From positions 1 to 38,919 of the forward strand of contig QCLN01000012.1 in the NCBI GenBank assembly GCA_003214525.1: a DNA stretch of 38,919 nucleotides, given 5' to 3'. Shown here in pieces: positions 32,418 through 38,919 of the stretch. Made by a program: the position numbers and the translations under genes. This DNA comes from Pelagibacteraceae bacterium AG-414-M23 (GTDB lineage Bacteria; Pseudomonadota; Alphaproteobacteria; Pelagibacterales; Pelagibacteraceae). Within the stretch, counting starts at the first letter, position 1. Each line of letters opens with the position of its first letter. Under the pieces are notes generated by a model. It ran no database searches. It was not told the DNA's origin and worked only from the letters and a program-made list of their open reading frames with translations.

Positions 32418-34029
32418 CTGTATCTCTTAAAATATATTTAGACGTAAGTAAAATAAAGAAACTTGCAATAATTATCAAACATAAAGATGGAACAGCAGCA
32501 ACCTCTAATAAATCCTCGGATGCAGAAATATATGCTGTGGTTGCAAAGGTCTCAAAATTAAAAGGTCTCAAAATTAGTGTAATTGGCAATTCTCTTATTA
32601 TTTCTAATGAAATTAATATAATAACAAATAAAATTGAGTTTCTTAAGTAGGGAATGTGAATGTTTAAAAAAGTTTTTGTTTTAGAATATCCAAGAAGATA
32701 GGCGCTCTCATCAACAGCAACGTTCATTTTTTCATATCCTGATTTTATTCCATTAAATGCTAATGAATAAAATCTTATAAAATAAACTATAACTAAGCCT
32801 AAAACTGATCCAATAAATATTTTTTTTATAGATAAAAATCCTATTACTTTAATTATATTTTCATCAAACCATGAAACAAAAGTTATAAAAGCTATAGCAA
32901 GAATTACTCCTGGTATTGCATAACCAGAAATTGATAAAGTAGATAATAAATTTAAAATCTTTTTATTTGAGACTCTATTTCCATAATTAGATATTAATGC
33001 AAAAAATATTAAAACTAAACTTGATAAAGAAACTAGATATAAAGTATTTAATAAAAGGTCGATTATTTGAAGATCATTCAAATTTTCAGGAAATTTTATT
33101 GTCCAGTATAGCATTTGGCTTAGTGGAAACAAAAAACTTAAAAAAAATAAAATGAAACAAAAAGAAAATGCCAAAAAAGATTTACTTCCATAAAGTTTAA
33201 TTTTTTCCTTTTTCTTAAATCCACCTTTTGTATCCAAATGATACCTGGCTTTTTTTCTGGATAAATTTTCAGTTAGAAATAATATAAAGATAAATAACAA
33301 AAGAAAAAAAGATATTCGGTTTGCAAATGCCAAGTCATCAAAAGCTATCCAAGCATTATAAATACCAGTTGTTAAAGTGTTTACAGAAAAAAAATCTACT
33401 GCTCCAAATTCAGCTAATGTTTCCATTGCTACTAATGATAAACCAGCAATAATAGCAGGACGAGCTGCAGGTAATATTATTGAATATAAAGTTTTAAATT
33501 TAGAAAATCCAAGATTTTTACCTAAATCTAATAAGTTTTGCGATTGATATAAAAATGACGATCTAGCAAGTATATATACATAAACATATAAAGAGAAAGA
33601 GATTGATATTATCAAACTAAACATACCATCAAATTTTGGAATTTGTTTATTGTAATTTCCGTCCCCAAATAAATATTTTAAGATTGTAAAAGCTGTCCCA
33701 TAATTTTCAAAAAAAGCAAATAAAGAATAGGCGTAGATATAAGAAGGTACTGCAAATGATAATATTAATGCCCATTTAAAAAAATTAGCGCCAGGAAACT
33801 TATAAAAAGAAACTATATATGCTGAACCTGCCCCTAAAATAAATGTTAAAAATAAAACTCCGATCAAAAGAGTTAGTGAATTAAATATATATTCTAGAAA
33901 AAAAGTTTGTTTAAGAATTTCAAAATAATTTGATGTATCTTCAAAAAAACTTGTAAAAACTGTAACTATTGGGATAGCAACAATAAGAGAAATTAAAAAA
34001 GAAGAAATATACCAAGCGTTTATTCTCAT
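32410..34029 (-). CDS. fbpB: ferric iron ABC transporter permease (fused double domain)
   Basis: A 539-residue permease made of two tandem binding-protein-dependent transport domains (about 1-260 and 275-539), the normal FbpB/SfuB arrangement. Each half has a cluster of about six membrane helices and an ATPase-contact EAA loop: LGKNLGFSKFKTLYSIILPA near residue 175-195 and YLLGYSKTKTFLNIHIP near 450-470. An ATP-driven heterocomplex with FbpC is expected in the inner membrane. AAGG-like sequence (AAGGCGG) precedes the start as a possible ribosome site, and a strong hairpin lies upstream between it and the small Cys-rich gene. The tail overlaps fbpC by 8 bp. Confidence 0.92.
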   Translation of the reverse strand: MRINAWYISSFLISLIVAIPIVTVFTSFFEDTSNYFEILKQTFFLEYIFNSLTLLIGVLFLTFILGAGSAYIVSFYKFPGANFFKWALILSFAVPSYIYAYSLFAFFENYGTAFTILKYLFGDGNYNKQIPKFDGMFSLIISISFSLYVYVYILARSSFLYQSQNLLDLGKNLGFSKFKTLYSIILPAARPAIIAGLSLVAMETLAEFGAVDFFSVNTLTTGIYNAWIAFDDLAFANRISFFLLLFIFILFLTENLSRKKARYHLDTKGGFKKKEKIKLYGSKSFLAFSFCFILFFLSFLFPLSQMLYWTIKFPENLNDLQIIDLLLNTLYLVSLSSLVLIFFALISNYGNRVSNKKILNLLSTLSISGYAIPGVILAIAFITFVSWFDENIIKVIGFLSIKKIFIGSVLGLVIVYFIRFYSLAFNGIKSGYEKMNVAVDESAYLLGYSKTKTFLNIHIPYLRNSILFVIILISLEIIRELPITLILRPFNFETFATTAYISASEDLLEVAAVPSLCLIIIASFFILLTSKYILRDTDE

Positions 34030-34063
34030 TATTTATAATCCGCCTTATAAACATGAAAAGTAT

Positions 34064-34103
34064 TAGTGTCCATACTGAAAGGAGAACCTTTGTATGGACA
34101 CTA
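34064..34103 (-). terminator. strong hairpin between fbpA/small ORF and fbpB
   Basis: A perfect 12-bp outer stem (34064-34075 with 34092-34103) encloses a second 5-bp stem (AAAGG with CCTTT), an AGAA loop and a two-base bulge. In the leftward transcript it follows the Cys-rich gene and precedes fbpB. Only a weak T-rich run follows, so it may act as an RNA-stability element or partial terminator that favours fbpA over fbpBC. Confidence 0.75.
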
Positions 34104-34113
34104 TTTAAGAAAA

Positions 34114-34263
34114 TCAAAAATTAAATACTTTTAGGATATGCGGAACCTCCTTAGTATTAATTTCTGAAAGTTTTCTATTATTTATTCTTTTATTGACTTT
34201 TTTACACTCCGTAGAACATGCAGGACATGGCTTGGAAGATTTATTGTAATCAATATCAGACAT
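34114..34263 (-). CDS. 49-residue Cys-rich protein between fbpA and fbpB
   Basis: A short reading frame (ATG 34263-34261, stop TGA 34116-34114) follows the fbpA stop by 22 bp. AAAGAGA precedes the ATG by 9 bases as a Shine-Dalgarno. The product starts MSDIDYNKSSKPCPACSTEC: a CxxC pair at C13 and C16 and a third Cys at C20, then a Lys/Arg/Asn-rich region. A C-x2-C-x3-C arrangement suits metal or Fe-S coordination, or redox. There is no signal peptide and no membrane segment. I know of no matching family; it differs in spacing from Bfd ferredoxin. Location inside an iron-uptake operon suggests an iron-linked role, which is inference. Confidence 0.65.
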   Translation of the reverse strand: MSDIDYNKSSKPCPACSTECKKVNKRINNRKLSEINTKEVPHILKVFNF

Positions 34264-34285
34264 AAATTTTTTTATCTCTTTCAAT

Positions 34286-35314
34286 TTATTTCCAACCAGC
34301 AGCTGTCATTACTTCTAATGCGGCAGCTTGATGTTTTCCATATTTAGAAACTTTTGTTTTTAGATCTTGTTTAAAATCTAATCCCAAATTATTTACTACT
34401 AATGGACTTGGTGAAACACCAGCAATCATTGGAAACTCAAAAGTATTATTAGTAAAGTGTTCTTGAGCCTCAGGTGACAATAAATAATCAACAAGAGCAA
34501 TAGCATTTGCTTTGTTTGGTGCACCTTTAACTAGAGCAGCACAGCTGATATTCATATGTGTTCCTCTACCATCTTGATTTGGAAAAAATGCTTTAACTTT
34601 TTTAGCAGCTTCTTGTTGTTCTGCACCTTTTTTACCAGATAGCATAAGAGCTAAATAATATGTGTTAGCTACAGCAATGTCAGCTTCTCCGGCAGCTACT
34701 GCCATAATTTGAGCTCTGTCGTTTCCTTTGGAGTCTCTAGCCATGTTAGCAACAACTCCCTTTGCCCATTCAGCAGTGGCTTTTTTTCCATTATTCGCAA
34801 TTAATGAAGCTACAAGAGACTTGTTGTAAATGTTACTTGATTTTCTAATTACTAATCTACCTTTCCATTTTGGATCTGCTAGACCTTCATAAGTCATTCC
34901 AGATAATTCAGCACCAGTAACTCTTTCTGGTGAGTAGTAAATTATTCTTGCTCTTTTTGCTACTCCTACCCAGTGGTTAGTTCTAAAGTTTTTTGGAACA
35001 GATGATTTAATTGTCGGTGAAGTTAATCCACTTTGTGTCATACCTTTTGCTTGAAAAGCACCACATCTTCCAGCGTCAGCTGTGATGTAAAGGTCTGCAG
35101 CAGAATCAGTACCTTCTTCTATCATTCTTTTTTCTAAAGCACCTGATTTCCCGTTAATTAAATTTACCTTAATTCCTGTCGCTGCTGTAAACTTTCCATA
35201 AAGCTCAGCATCAGCTTTGTAATGTCTTGCATTAAAAATATTTACCTCTGATGCAATTGCAAAAGTTGATAAAAATAAAGAAATAATTAATGCCAAATTT
35301 GTTATTTTTTTCAT
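34286..35314 (-). CDS. fbpA: ferric iron ABC transporter, periplasmic iron-binding protein
   Basis: A 342-residue iron-binding protein of the FbpA/FutA/IdiA class with a signal peptide (MKKITNLALIISLFLSTFAIA, cut near residue 22). Likely Fe(III) ligands by family pattern are H31 and Y32 (NARHYKAD), Y163 (NIYNKS), and Y219-Y220 (ANTYYLALM), as in FutA-like proteins. It captures Fe(III) in the periplasm and hands it to FbpB/FbpC. AAGGACC before the ATG is a Shine-Dalgarno. Upstream lies a near-ideal Fur-like box. The following genes (Cys-rich ORF, fbpB, fbpC) share its strand, separated by the hairpin. Confidence 0.94.
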   Translation of the reverse strand: MKKITNLALIISLFLSTFAIASEVNIFNARHYKADAELYGKFTAATGIKVNLINGKSGALEKRMIEEGTDSAADLYITADAGRCGAFQAKGMTQSGLTSPTIKSSVPKNFRTNHWVGVAKRARIIYYSPERVTGAELSGMTYEGLADPKWKGRLVIRKSSNIYNKSLVASLIANNGKKATAEWAKGVVANMARDSKGNDRAQIMAVAAGEADIAVANTYYLALMLSGKKGAEQQEAAKKVKAFFPNQDGRGTHMNISCAALVKGAPNKANAIALVDYLLSPEAQEHFTNNTFEFPMIAGVSPSPLVVNNLGLDFKQDLKTKVSKYGKHQAAALEVMTAAGWK

Positions 35315-35372
35315 TGGTCCTTGTTTATTTTAGTTTCTCCGCATAAGTTGTATGAAAATGATAACTATTCGC

Positions 35373-35391
35373 ATTGATAATGATTATCAAT
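35373..35391 (-). promoter_or_regulatory. Fur-like box upstream of fbpA
   Basis: ATTGATAA-TGA-TTATCAAT is a perfect 8-3-8 inverted repeat close to the classic Fur consensus (GATAATGATAATCATTATC). It lies about 60 bp before the fbpA ATG, overlapping the probable promoter. Iron-dependent repression is the family expectation. Whether Fur, Irr or another regulator binds cannot be told. Confidence 0.85.
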
Positions 35392-35427
35392 ATCATATAT
35401 GACACTGCGACATTTTGGCTTAATTTT

Positions 35428-36318
35428 CTAAAATTCCCACTCTGAAATTTTACTATAGAGAAAATTTCTAAAGGCTTGAACTCTAGCTACATTTTTTAAT
35501 GATTGTGGGTATACGAAATGTGCCTCTGTTATAGGTCCTTCAACATTTGGTAAGACCTTTACAATATTTGGCTGCTTAACTGTTAAATAGTCAGGAATAC
35601 CCGCTAATCCTACTCCGCTTTGAACTGCTAAAAGTAAACCATAAACACTATTCACTTTCATTACTGGCTTTCTCTTTTTGCCATCTTTCATACCAAGTTT
35701 TAAGACCCAATCAGGATCATAAACTGGAGATGGCGCACCTCTTCCAAAAGAAATAAATTTATGTTTATTGAGATCATTTACAGTTTTTGGGTAACCATGC
35801 TTTTCCAAGTATTTTGGTGATCCATAAATATGGTAGTTAATATCAATAAGTTTTTTTTGAATATAGTTTAACTGTTTTGGCCTTCTCATAAATATTCCTA
35901 TATCCGCTTGCCTTGTGCTTAAATCTAATTCTTTATCGTCAAAAATAAGATCGACTTCTATCTCTGGATTTAGCTGCATAAACTCTTGAATTCTCGGTGT
36001 TAACCAGGTAGTTCCAAAACTAACCACTGTAGTAACAGTCAACTTCCCTGATGGTTTGTTTTTCTTATCTCCCAGCGTAGTTTCAACTTCTTTTAATTTA
36101 GAAATTACCTCATGAGCTGTTTTAAATACATATTCACCATTTTCTGTTAATGTAAGTCCTCTTGCATGTCTTTCAAATAATTTTACTTTTAAATCATCTT
36201 CTAAAGATTGTATTTGTCTGCTAATTGCAGATTGACTTAAATTTAAATTGATTGTTGCACTAGTAAAACTACCCGCTTCTGCCACGGCATGAAATATTTT
36301 TAATTTATCCCAATCCAT
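35428..36318 (-). CDS. LysR-family transcriptional regulator
   Basis: A 296-residue LysR protein. The N-terminal winged helix (about 1-60) reads MDWDKLKIFHAVAEAGSFTS and SQSAISRQIQSLEDDLKVKLFERH, and the effector domain (about 90-296) opens SGKLTVTTVVSFGTTWLTPRI. It starts two bases after the AcuI-like reductase stop codon, so both are one unit transcribed leftward. It might regulate acuI or the neighbouring promoter region; no target is shown. The effector is unknown. It ends 113 bp before fbpA on the same strand, with the Fur-like box in between. Confidence 0.93.
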   Translation of the reverse strand: MDWDKLKIFHAVAEAGSFTSATINLNLSQSAISRQIQSLEDDLKVKLFERHARGLTLTENGEYVFKTAHEVISKLKEVETTLGDKKNKPSGKLTVTTVVSFGTTWLTPRIQEFMQLNPEIEVDLIFDDKELDLSTRQADIGIFMRRPKQLNYIQKKLIDINYHIYGSPKYLEKHGYPKTVNDLNKHKFISFGRGAPSPVYDPDWVLKLGMKDGKKRKPVMKVNSVYGLLLAVQSGVGLAGIPDYLTVKQPNIVKVLPNVEGPITEAHFVYPQSLKNVARVQAFRNFLYSKISEWEF

Positions 36319-36319
36319 G

Positions 36320-37321
36320 CTATTTATTTACATCAACTACAATTCTTCCTGATGTTTGTCCTTTGAGCATTTTCGGAAAGGTACTCATTAACTCTTCCAA
36401 ATTTATAACTTGGACAAGTTCTTCCAGAGCTTTAAAATCTACTAATCTTTCAACTTGCGACCAAACAAATTGCCTTCTTTTCATGCTAACTTGTATTGAA
36501 TCAATTCCCCAAAGCTTAATTCCTCTTAAAATGAAAGGCATAACGTTAGTATTTAATTTAATGCCACCAGCATTTCCACATGCAGCAACAATGCCTGAAT
36601 GTTTTGTTTGAGATATAGCGTTAGCTAAAATATTTCCACCTACTGTATCAACTACTCCATCCCAAATTGCTTTTCCAAGTAATTTCGTTTCCCCTTCAAA
36701 TTCAGACCTTTTTACAATGTTTTTTGCGCCAAGTTTTTTTAATAATTCAGTGTTTTCAGTTTTACCAGTAACTGCAGTAACATTATAACCTAATTTAGAT
36801 AAAGCCATTACAGCAATAGTACCTACTCCACCTGTTGCGCCAGTTACTAATACGTCGTTTACTTTTTCTCCTAACAAAAGTTCCTCTCTTGCATTAACAG
36901 CGAGCGCACAAAGCAAAGCAGTAAAGCCTGCTGTTCCAATTATCATGGATTCTTTTGTTGATAAATTCTTTGGTTTTTTAACTAGGAATTCTTTTTTTAC
37001 TTTTGCTAATTGAGAATATCCACCATGATAAACCTCTCCTACTCTACTACCAGTTAAAATTACTTCGTCATCTTTTTTAAACTCATCATCTTTACTCTCT
37101 AAAACTTTTCCTGAAAAATCAATTCCCGGTATTCTTGGAAAGTCTCTGACTATCTTTCCACCATCATTTAAAATTAAAGCATCTTTATAATTTAAGTCTG
37201 AATAATCAACTTTTACAAGAATATCTCCTTGGTCTAAAAAACTTAGATCTAATTCTTTAATATCTCTTGAAAACTTTTCAGATTTTTGATCAATTACAAT
37301 AGCTTTAAATTTATTGGACAT
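36320..37321 (-). CDS. acuI: YhdH/AcuI-type NADPH-dependent reductase (MDR family)
   Basis: A 333-residue medium-chain dehydrogenase without zinc ligands, of the YhdH/AcuI subfamily. Diagnostic blocks are NYKDALILNDGGKIVRDFPR (44-63 region), IPGIDFSGKV, the nucleotide loop VTGATGGVGTIA (159-170) and the SVKRRxxxW-like block near 280-290. AcuI reduces acryloyl-CoA to propionyl-CoA, detoxifying a reactive product of DMSP or acrylate breakdown; SAR11-type bacteria metabolise DMSP. The gene is followed within two bases by a LysR regulator. The subfamily is clear, while the physiological substrate is inferred. Confidence 0.85.
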   Translation of the reverse strand: MSNKFKAIVIDQKSEKFSRDIKELDLSFLDQGDILVKVDYSDLNYKDALILNDGGKIVRDFPRIPGIDFSGKVLESKDDEFKKDDEVILTGSRVGEVYHGGYSQLAKVKKEFLVKKPKNLSTKESMIIGTAGFTALLCALAVNAREELLLGEKVNDVLVTGATGGVGTIAVMALSKLGYNVTAVTGKTENTELLKKLGAKNIVKRSEFEGETKLLGKAIWDGVVDTVGGNILANAISQTKHSGIVAACGNAGGIKLNTNVMPFILRGIKLWGIDSIQVSMKRRQFVWSQVERLVDFKALEELVQVINLEELMSTFPKMLKGQTSGRIVVDVNK

Positions 37322-37341
37322 GTTTAAAATATAACTAAGAT

Positions 37342-37947
37342 TTACTTACTAATAAATCTTAAATATCTGTTTTGAAAACTTAAGTCTTCTTTAAATTTTC
37401 CTAAATAATAGTTTGTGACAGTAGTTGCTTGTTCTTTCTTAATGCCTCTCATGGTCATACACTGATGAGTTGCATCTATAGATACTGCCACCCCTTTCGC
37501 GTCTAATGCTTCCATTAGGTTATTAGCTATTTGCATTGTTAGTCTTTCTTGCGTTTGTAATCTTTTTGAAAAAACCTCTACTACTCTTGCAAGCTTACTT
37601 AACCCTACAACCCTATCATTAGGTATATATGCTACATGAGCTACTCCAATTATTGGTGCCATATGATGTTCGCAATGACTCTGAACTGAAATATTTTTTT
37701 GTATCACCATATCATCGTAGCCTTCTACATCTCCAAAAGTTTTTTTTAAAATTTCTTTTGGATCTTCGTGATAACCTTTAAAATATTCCTTAAATGCTTT
37801 AACCAATCTTTTTGGTGTAGATTGCAATCCTTCTCTAGATGGGTCTTCACCTATATATTCAATAATTTTGACAAAAGCTTGCTCTGCTTCTTCTTCTGAG
37901 ACCTTATTTTCTAAATTCTTCTCATTTTGATTTTTTACTAATTTCAT
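37342..37947 (-). CDS. folE: GTP cyclohydrolase I
   Basis: A 201-residue GTP cyclohydrolase I, the first enzyme of tetrahydrofolate synthesis, converting GTP to dihydroneopterin triphosphate. Zinc ligands are C92 and H95 in SHCEHHMAP and C163 in HQCMTMRG. GEDPSREGLQSTPKR and VVGLSKLARVVEVFSKRLQ are family hallmark blocks. It is divergent from hisI. TATAAC (37955-37960 on the leftward strand) stands 7 bases from the ATG, again suggesting a leaderless mRNA. It is the last gene before the acuI-LysR unit, 20 bp away. Confidence 0.97.
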   Translation of the reverse strand: MKLVKNQNEKNLENKVSEEEAEQAFVKIIEYIGEDPSREGLQSTPKRLVKAFKEYFKGYHEDPKEILKKTFGDVEGYDDMVIQKNISVQSHCEHHMAPIIGVAHVAYIPNDRVVGLSKLARVVEVFSKRLQTQERLTMQIANNLMEALDAKGVAVSIDATHQCMTMRGIKKEQATTVTNYYLGKFKEDLSFQNRYLRFISK

Positions 37948-37954
37948 AACGAGC

Positions 37955-37960
37955 GTTATA
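37955..37960 (-). promoter_or_regulatory. possible -10 box for leaderless folE
   Basis: On the leftward strand TATAAC lies 7 bases before the folE ATG, and no Shine-Dalgarno is present. This is the mirror of the hisI layout on the other side of the same spacer. Confidence 0.4.
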
Positions 37961-37990
37961 TATATAAATCCTTATTTTTAAAATATTTAA

Positions 37991-37996
37991 TATATT
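37991..37996 (+). promoter_or_regulatory. possible -10 box for hisI
   Basis: TATATT ends 7 bases before an in-frame ATG at 38004 (the gene is called from the next ATG at 38025). No Shine-Dalgarno precedes either start, so the transcript is either leaderless from 38004 or has a leader of about 21 bases. Confidence 0.35.
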
Positions 37997-38024
37997 CCCC
38001 AATATGCTAAATAATTCCATATAT

Positions 38025-38492
38025 ATGTTTAAAAAAAGAGAAAATGTCGCTGATATAGAAGAGGGTAACCTATTATCACCTAAATTTGATAATGATGGTC
38101 TAATTCCTGTTGTAACCACTTGTTCTAATACAAAAGAAATATTAATGCATGGATATATGAATGTTGAAGCGTTGAAGCTTACGATTGAAACAAAAGAAGC
38201 TCATTATTGGAGCAGATCAAGAAATCAAATTTGGCACAAAGGTAAAACTAGTGGGTTTATACAAAAAGTTAAAGAAATAAGAATTGATGATGATCAAGAT
38301 TCAGTGTGGTTAAGTGTGGATATTGGTGATGGTGCAAGCTGCCATGTAGGTTATAGATCTTGCTTCTATAGATCAGTACCCCTTGGAAAAATTGAAAATG
38401 GCAGAGAAGTCAAAATGAAGTTTGAAGAAAAAGAAAAAAAATTTGATCCAGAAAAAGTTTATAAAGGAAAACCAAATCCAACCAAAGTTTAA
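38025..38492 (+). CDS. hisI: phosphoribosyl-AMP cyclohydrolase
   Basis: HisI opens the purine ring of phosphoribosyl-AMP in histidine synthesis. The start is set at ATG 38025 because MFKKRENVADIEEG aligns with the usual N-terminus; ATG 38004 would add seven residues. YWSRSRNQIWHKGKTSG (61-77) and SCHVGYRSCFYR (105-116) are diagnostic. Family members have DCDxD, whose Cys is a zinc ligand shared across the dimer. Here the block reads DDDQD (88-92), so that Cys is Asp (D89), while C106 and C113 remain. The Mg-ligand Asp residues D88, D90 and D92 are kept. DUF2237 follows with a one-base overlap (TAATG). Confidence 0.92.
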   Translation: MFKKRENVADIEEGNLLSPKFDNDGLIPVVTTCSNTKEILMHGYMNVEALKLTIETKEAHYWSRSRNQIWHKGKTSGFIQKVKEIRIDDDQDSVWLSVDIGDGASCHVGYRSCFYRSVPLGKIENGREVKMKFEEKEKKFDPEKVYKGKPNPTKV

Positions 38493-38866
38493 TGAGTGAT
38501 ATACAAAAAAATGTCTTAGGTGAAGATCTAGAAGAATGTTCTAAAGATCCATTAACAGGATGGTTTAGAGACGGTTGTTGTAATACTGATGAAAATGACC
38601 ATGGTCTTCACACCGTTTGTGTAAAAGTAAATAATGAATTTTTGAATTGGTGTAAAGAAGCTGGCAATGATTTGATCACACCACATCCAGAATTTGGCTT
38701 TCCAGGATTAAAAGATGGGGACAAATGGTGCGTTTGTGCTGGTTGGGTTGCTAGAGCTATAGAGGCTGGAAAAGGATGTTCAATTTATTTAAAAAGAACA
38801 CATGAAAATACTCTTAAACTTATACCAATTGAAAAATTAAAAAAGTTTTCAATAGATCTTTCGTGA
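38492..38866 (+). CDS. DUF2237 family protein
   Basis: A 124-residue DUF2237 protein with no established function. The family blocks NVLGEDLEECSKDPLTGWFRD (short parts NVLG, C-x-DPLTG-x-RDGCC) and DGCCNT, then HTVC, TPHPEFGFPGLKDGDKWCVCA, are all present. Seven or so Cys residues, including DGCCNT and WCVCA pairs, suggest a metal or redox site. It is probably cytoplasmic, having no signal peptide. It overlaps the hisI stop by one base and is surely co-transcribed. Many genomes carry it as a single small gene. It abuts, with no spacer, the convergent partial gene at the window end. Confidence 0.9.
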   Translation: MSDIQKNVLGEDLEECSKDPLTGWFRDGCCNTDENDHGLHTVCVKVNNEFLNWCKEAGNDLITPHPEFGFPGLKDGDKWCVCAGWVARAIEAGKGCSIYLKRTHENTLKLIPIEKLKKFSIDLS

Positions 38867-38919
38867 TTACATATTACCGTACTTAGGACCACCCCCACCT
38901 TCAGGAGTTACCCAAGTAA
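38867..38919 (-). CDS. C-terminal end of an unidentified gene, truncated by window edge
   Basis: The leftward frame ends in a TAA at 38869-38867 directly against the DUF2237 stop. Sixteen final residues are visible: TWVTPEGGGGPKYGNM. The Gly-rich tail with aromatic and Lys residues looks like a real C-terminus, and the frame stays open to the edge. I cannot assign a family from 16 residues. Confidence 0.5.
   Translation of the reverse strand, partial: TWVTPEGGGGPKYGNM

Noticed and set aside
37922-38119. A 65-residue leftward frame across the folE-hisI spacer
   Set aside because: It overlaps the start of both genes on the wrong strand for hisI, its composition is not protein-like, and folE and hisI are firm by motif.
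1-38919. CRISPR arrays, insertion sequences, prophage genes, tRNA or rRNA genes
   Set aside because: No regularly spaced repeats, transposase or integrase motifs, phage structural genes, or clover-leaf/rRNA-like segments were seen on either strand.

Overview
The window is a very AT-rich, tightly packed bacterial chromosome segment with almost no intergenic space. Neighbouring genes often overlap by a few bases, many translation starts lack a Shine-Dalgarno sequence, and there are no mobile elements, tRNAs, rRNAs or CRISPR arrays. This style, together with a taurine ABC transporter, a ferric-iron transporter of the FbpA/FutA type, an AcuI-like acryloyl-CoA reductase and several other marine-type genes, suggests a streamlined marine alphaproteobacterium of the Pelagibacterales (SAR11) kind. 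That assignment is an inference from content and style, not from a marker gene.

Region 1 (1-8363) is centred on taurine. A leftward operon encodes a class III aminotransferase (likely taurine/omega-amino acid:pyruvate), alanine dehydrogenase to regenerate pyruvate, and the start of an FAD-dependent amine/amino-acid oxidoreductase that runs off the left edge. Divergently, tauA is followed by a strong hairpin terminator, then tauB, an unusually long tauC, a PQQ-type sugar dehydrogenase and a DhaL-type kinase subunit.

Region 2 (8346-13698, leftward) is a compact operon: SNase-like nuclease, epoxide hydrolase, phytanoyl-CoA-dioxygenase-like enzyme, arylsulfotransferase-like protein, two small membrane proteins and a PAPS-type sulfotransferase. 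It separates dhaL from its partner dhaK (13743-14738).

Region 3 (14787-23957) is a surface-polysaccharide locus. A leftward six-gene operon encodes a ColD-like PLP 3-dehydratase, an RmlC-like epimerase, GDP-mannose 4,6-dehydratase, a split transketolase and an extended SDR. Together these could make an unusual, possibly branched, 3,6-dideoxy sugar. A GtrB-like glycosyltransferase, a large polytopic membrane protein and a GT17-like glycosyltransferase follow.

Region 4 (24024-30128) holds an Ldh2-family 2-hydroxyacid dehydrogenase, a small membrane protein, an unusual tandem winged-helix regulator, a BASS-family transporter, a phosphotransacylase, an HpsN/HisD-family dehydrogenase and a LysE-type exporter. 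I propose that it may be a C3-sulfonate (DHPS/sulfolactate) utilisation module that meets the taurine route at sulfoacetaldehyde and acetyl phosphate. The central enzymes Xsc and ComDE are not in the window.

Region 5 (30146-38919) has acetyl-CoA acetyltransferase, the Fbp-type ferric-iron ABC transporter under a near-perfect Fur-like box (with an unannotated 49-residue Cys-rich gene between fbpA and fbpB), a LysR regulator with an AcuI-like reductase, folE, hisI (with an Asp in place of one zinc-ligand Cys), a DUF2237 gene and the tail of an unidentified leftward gene.
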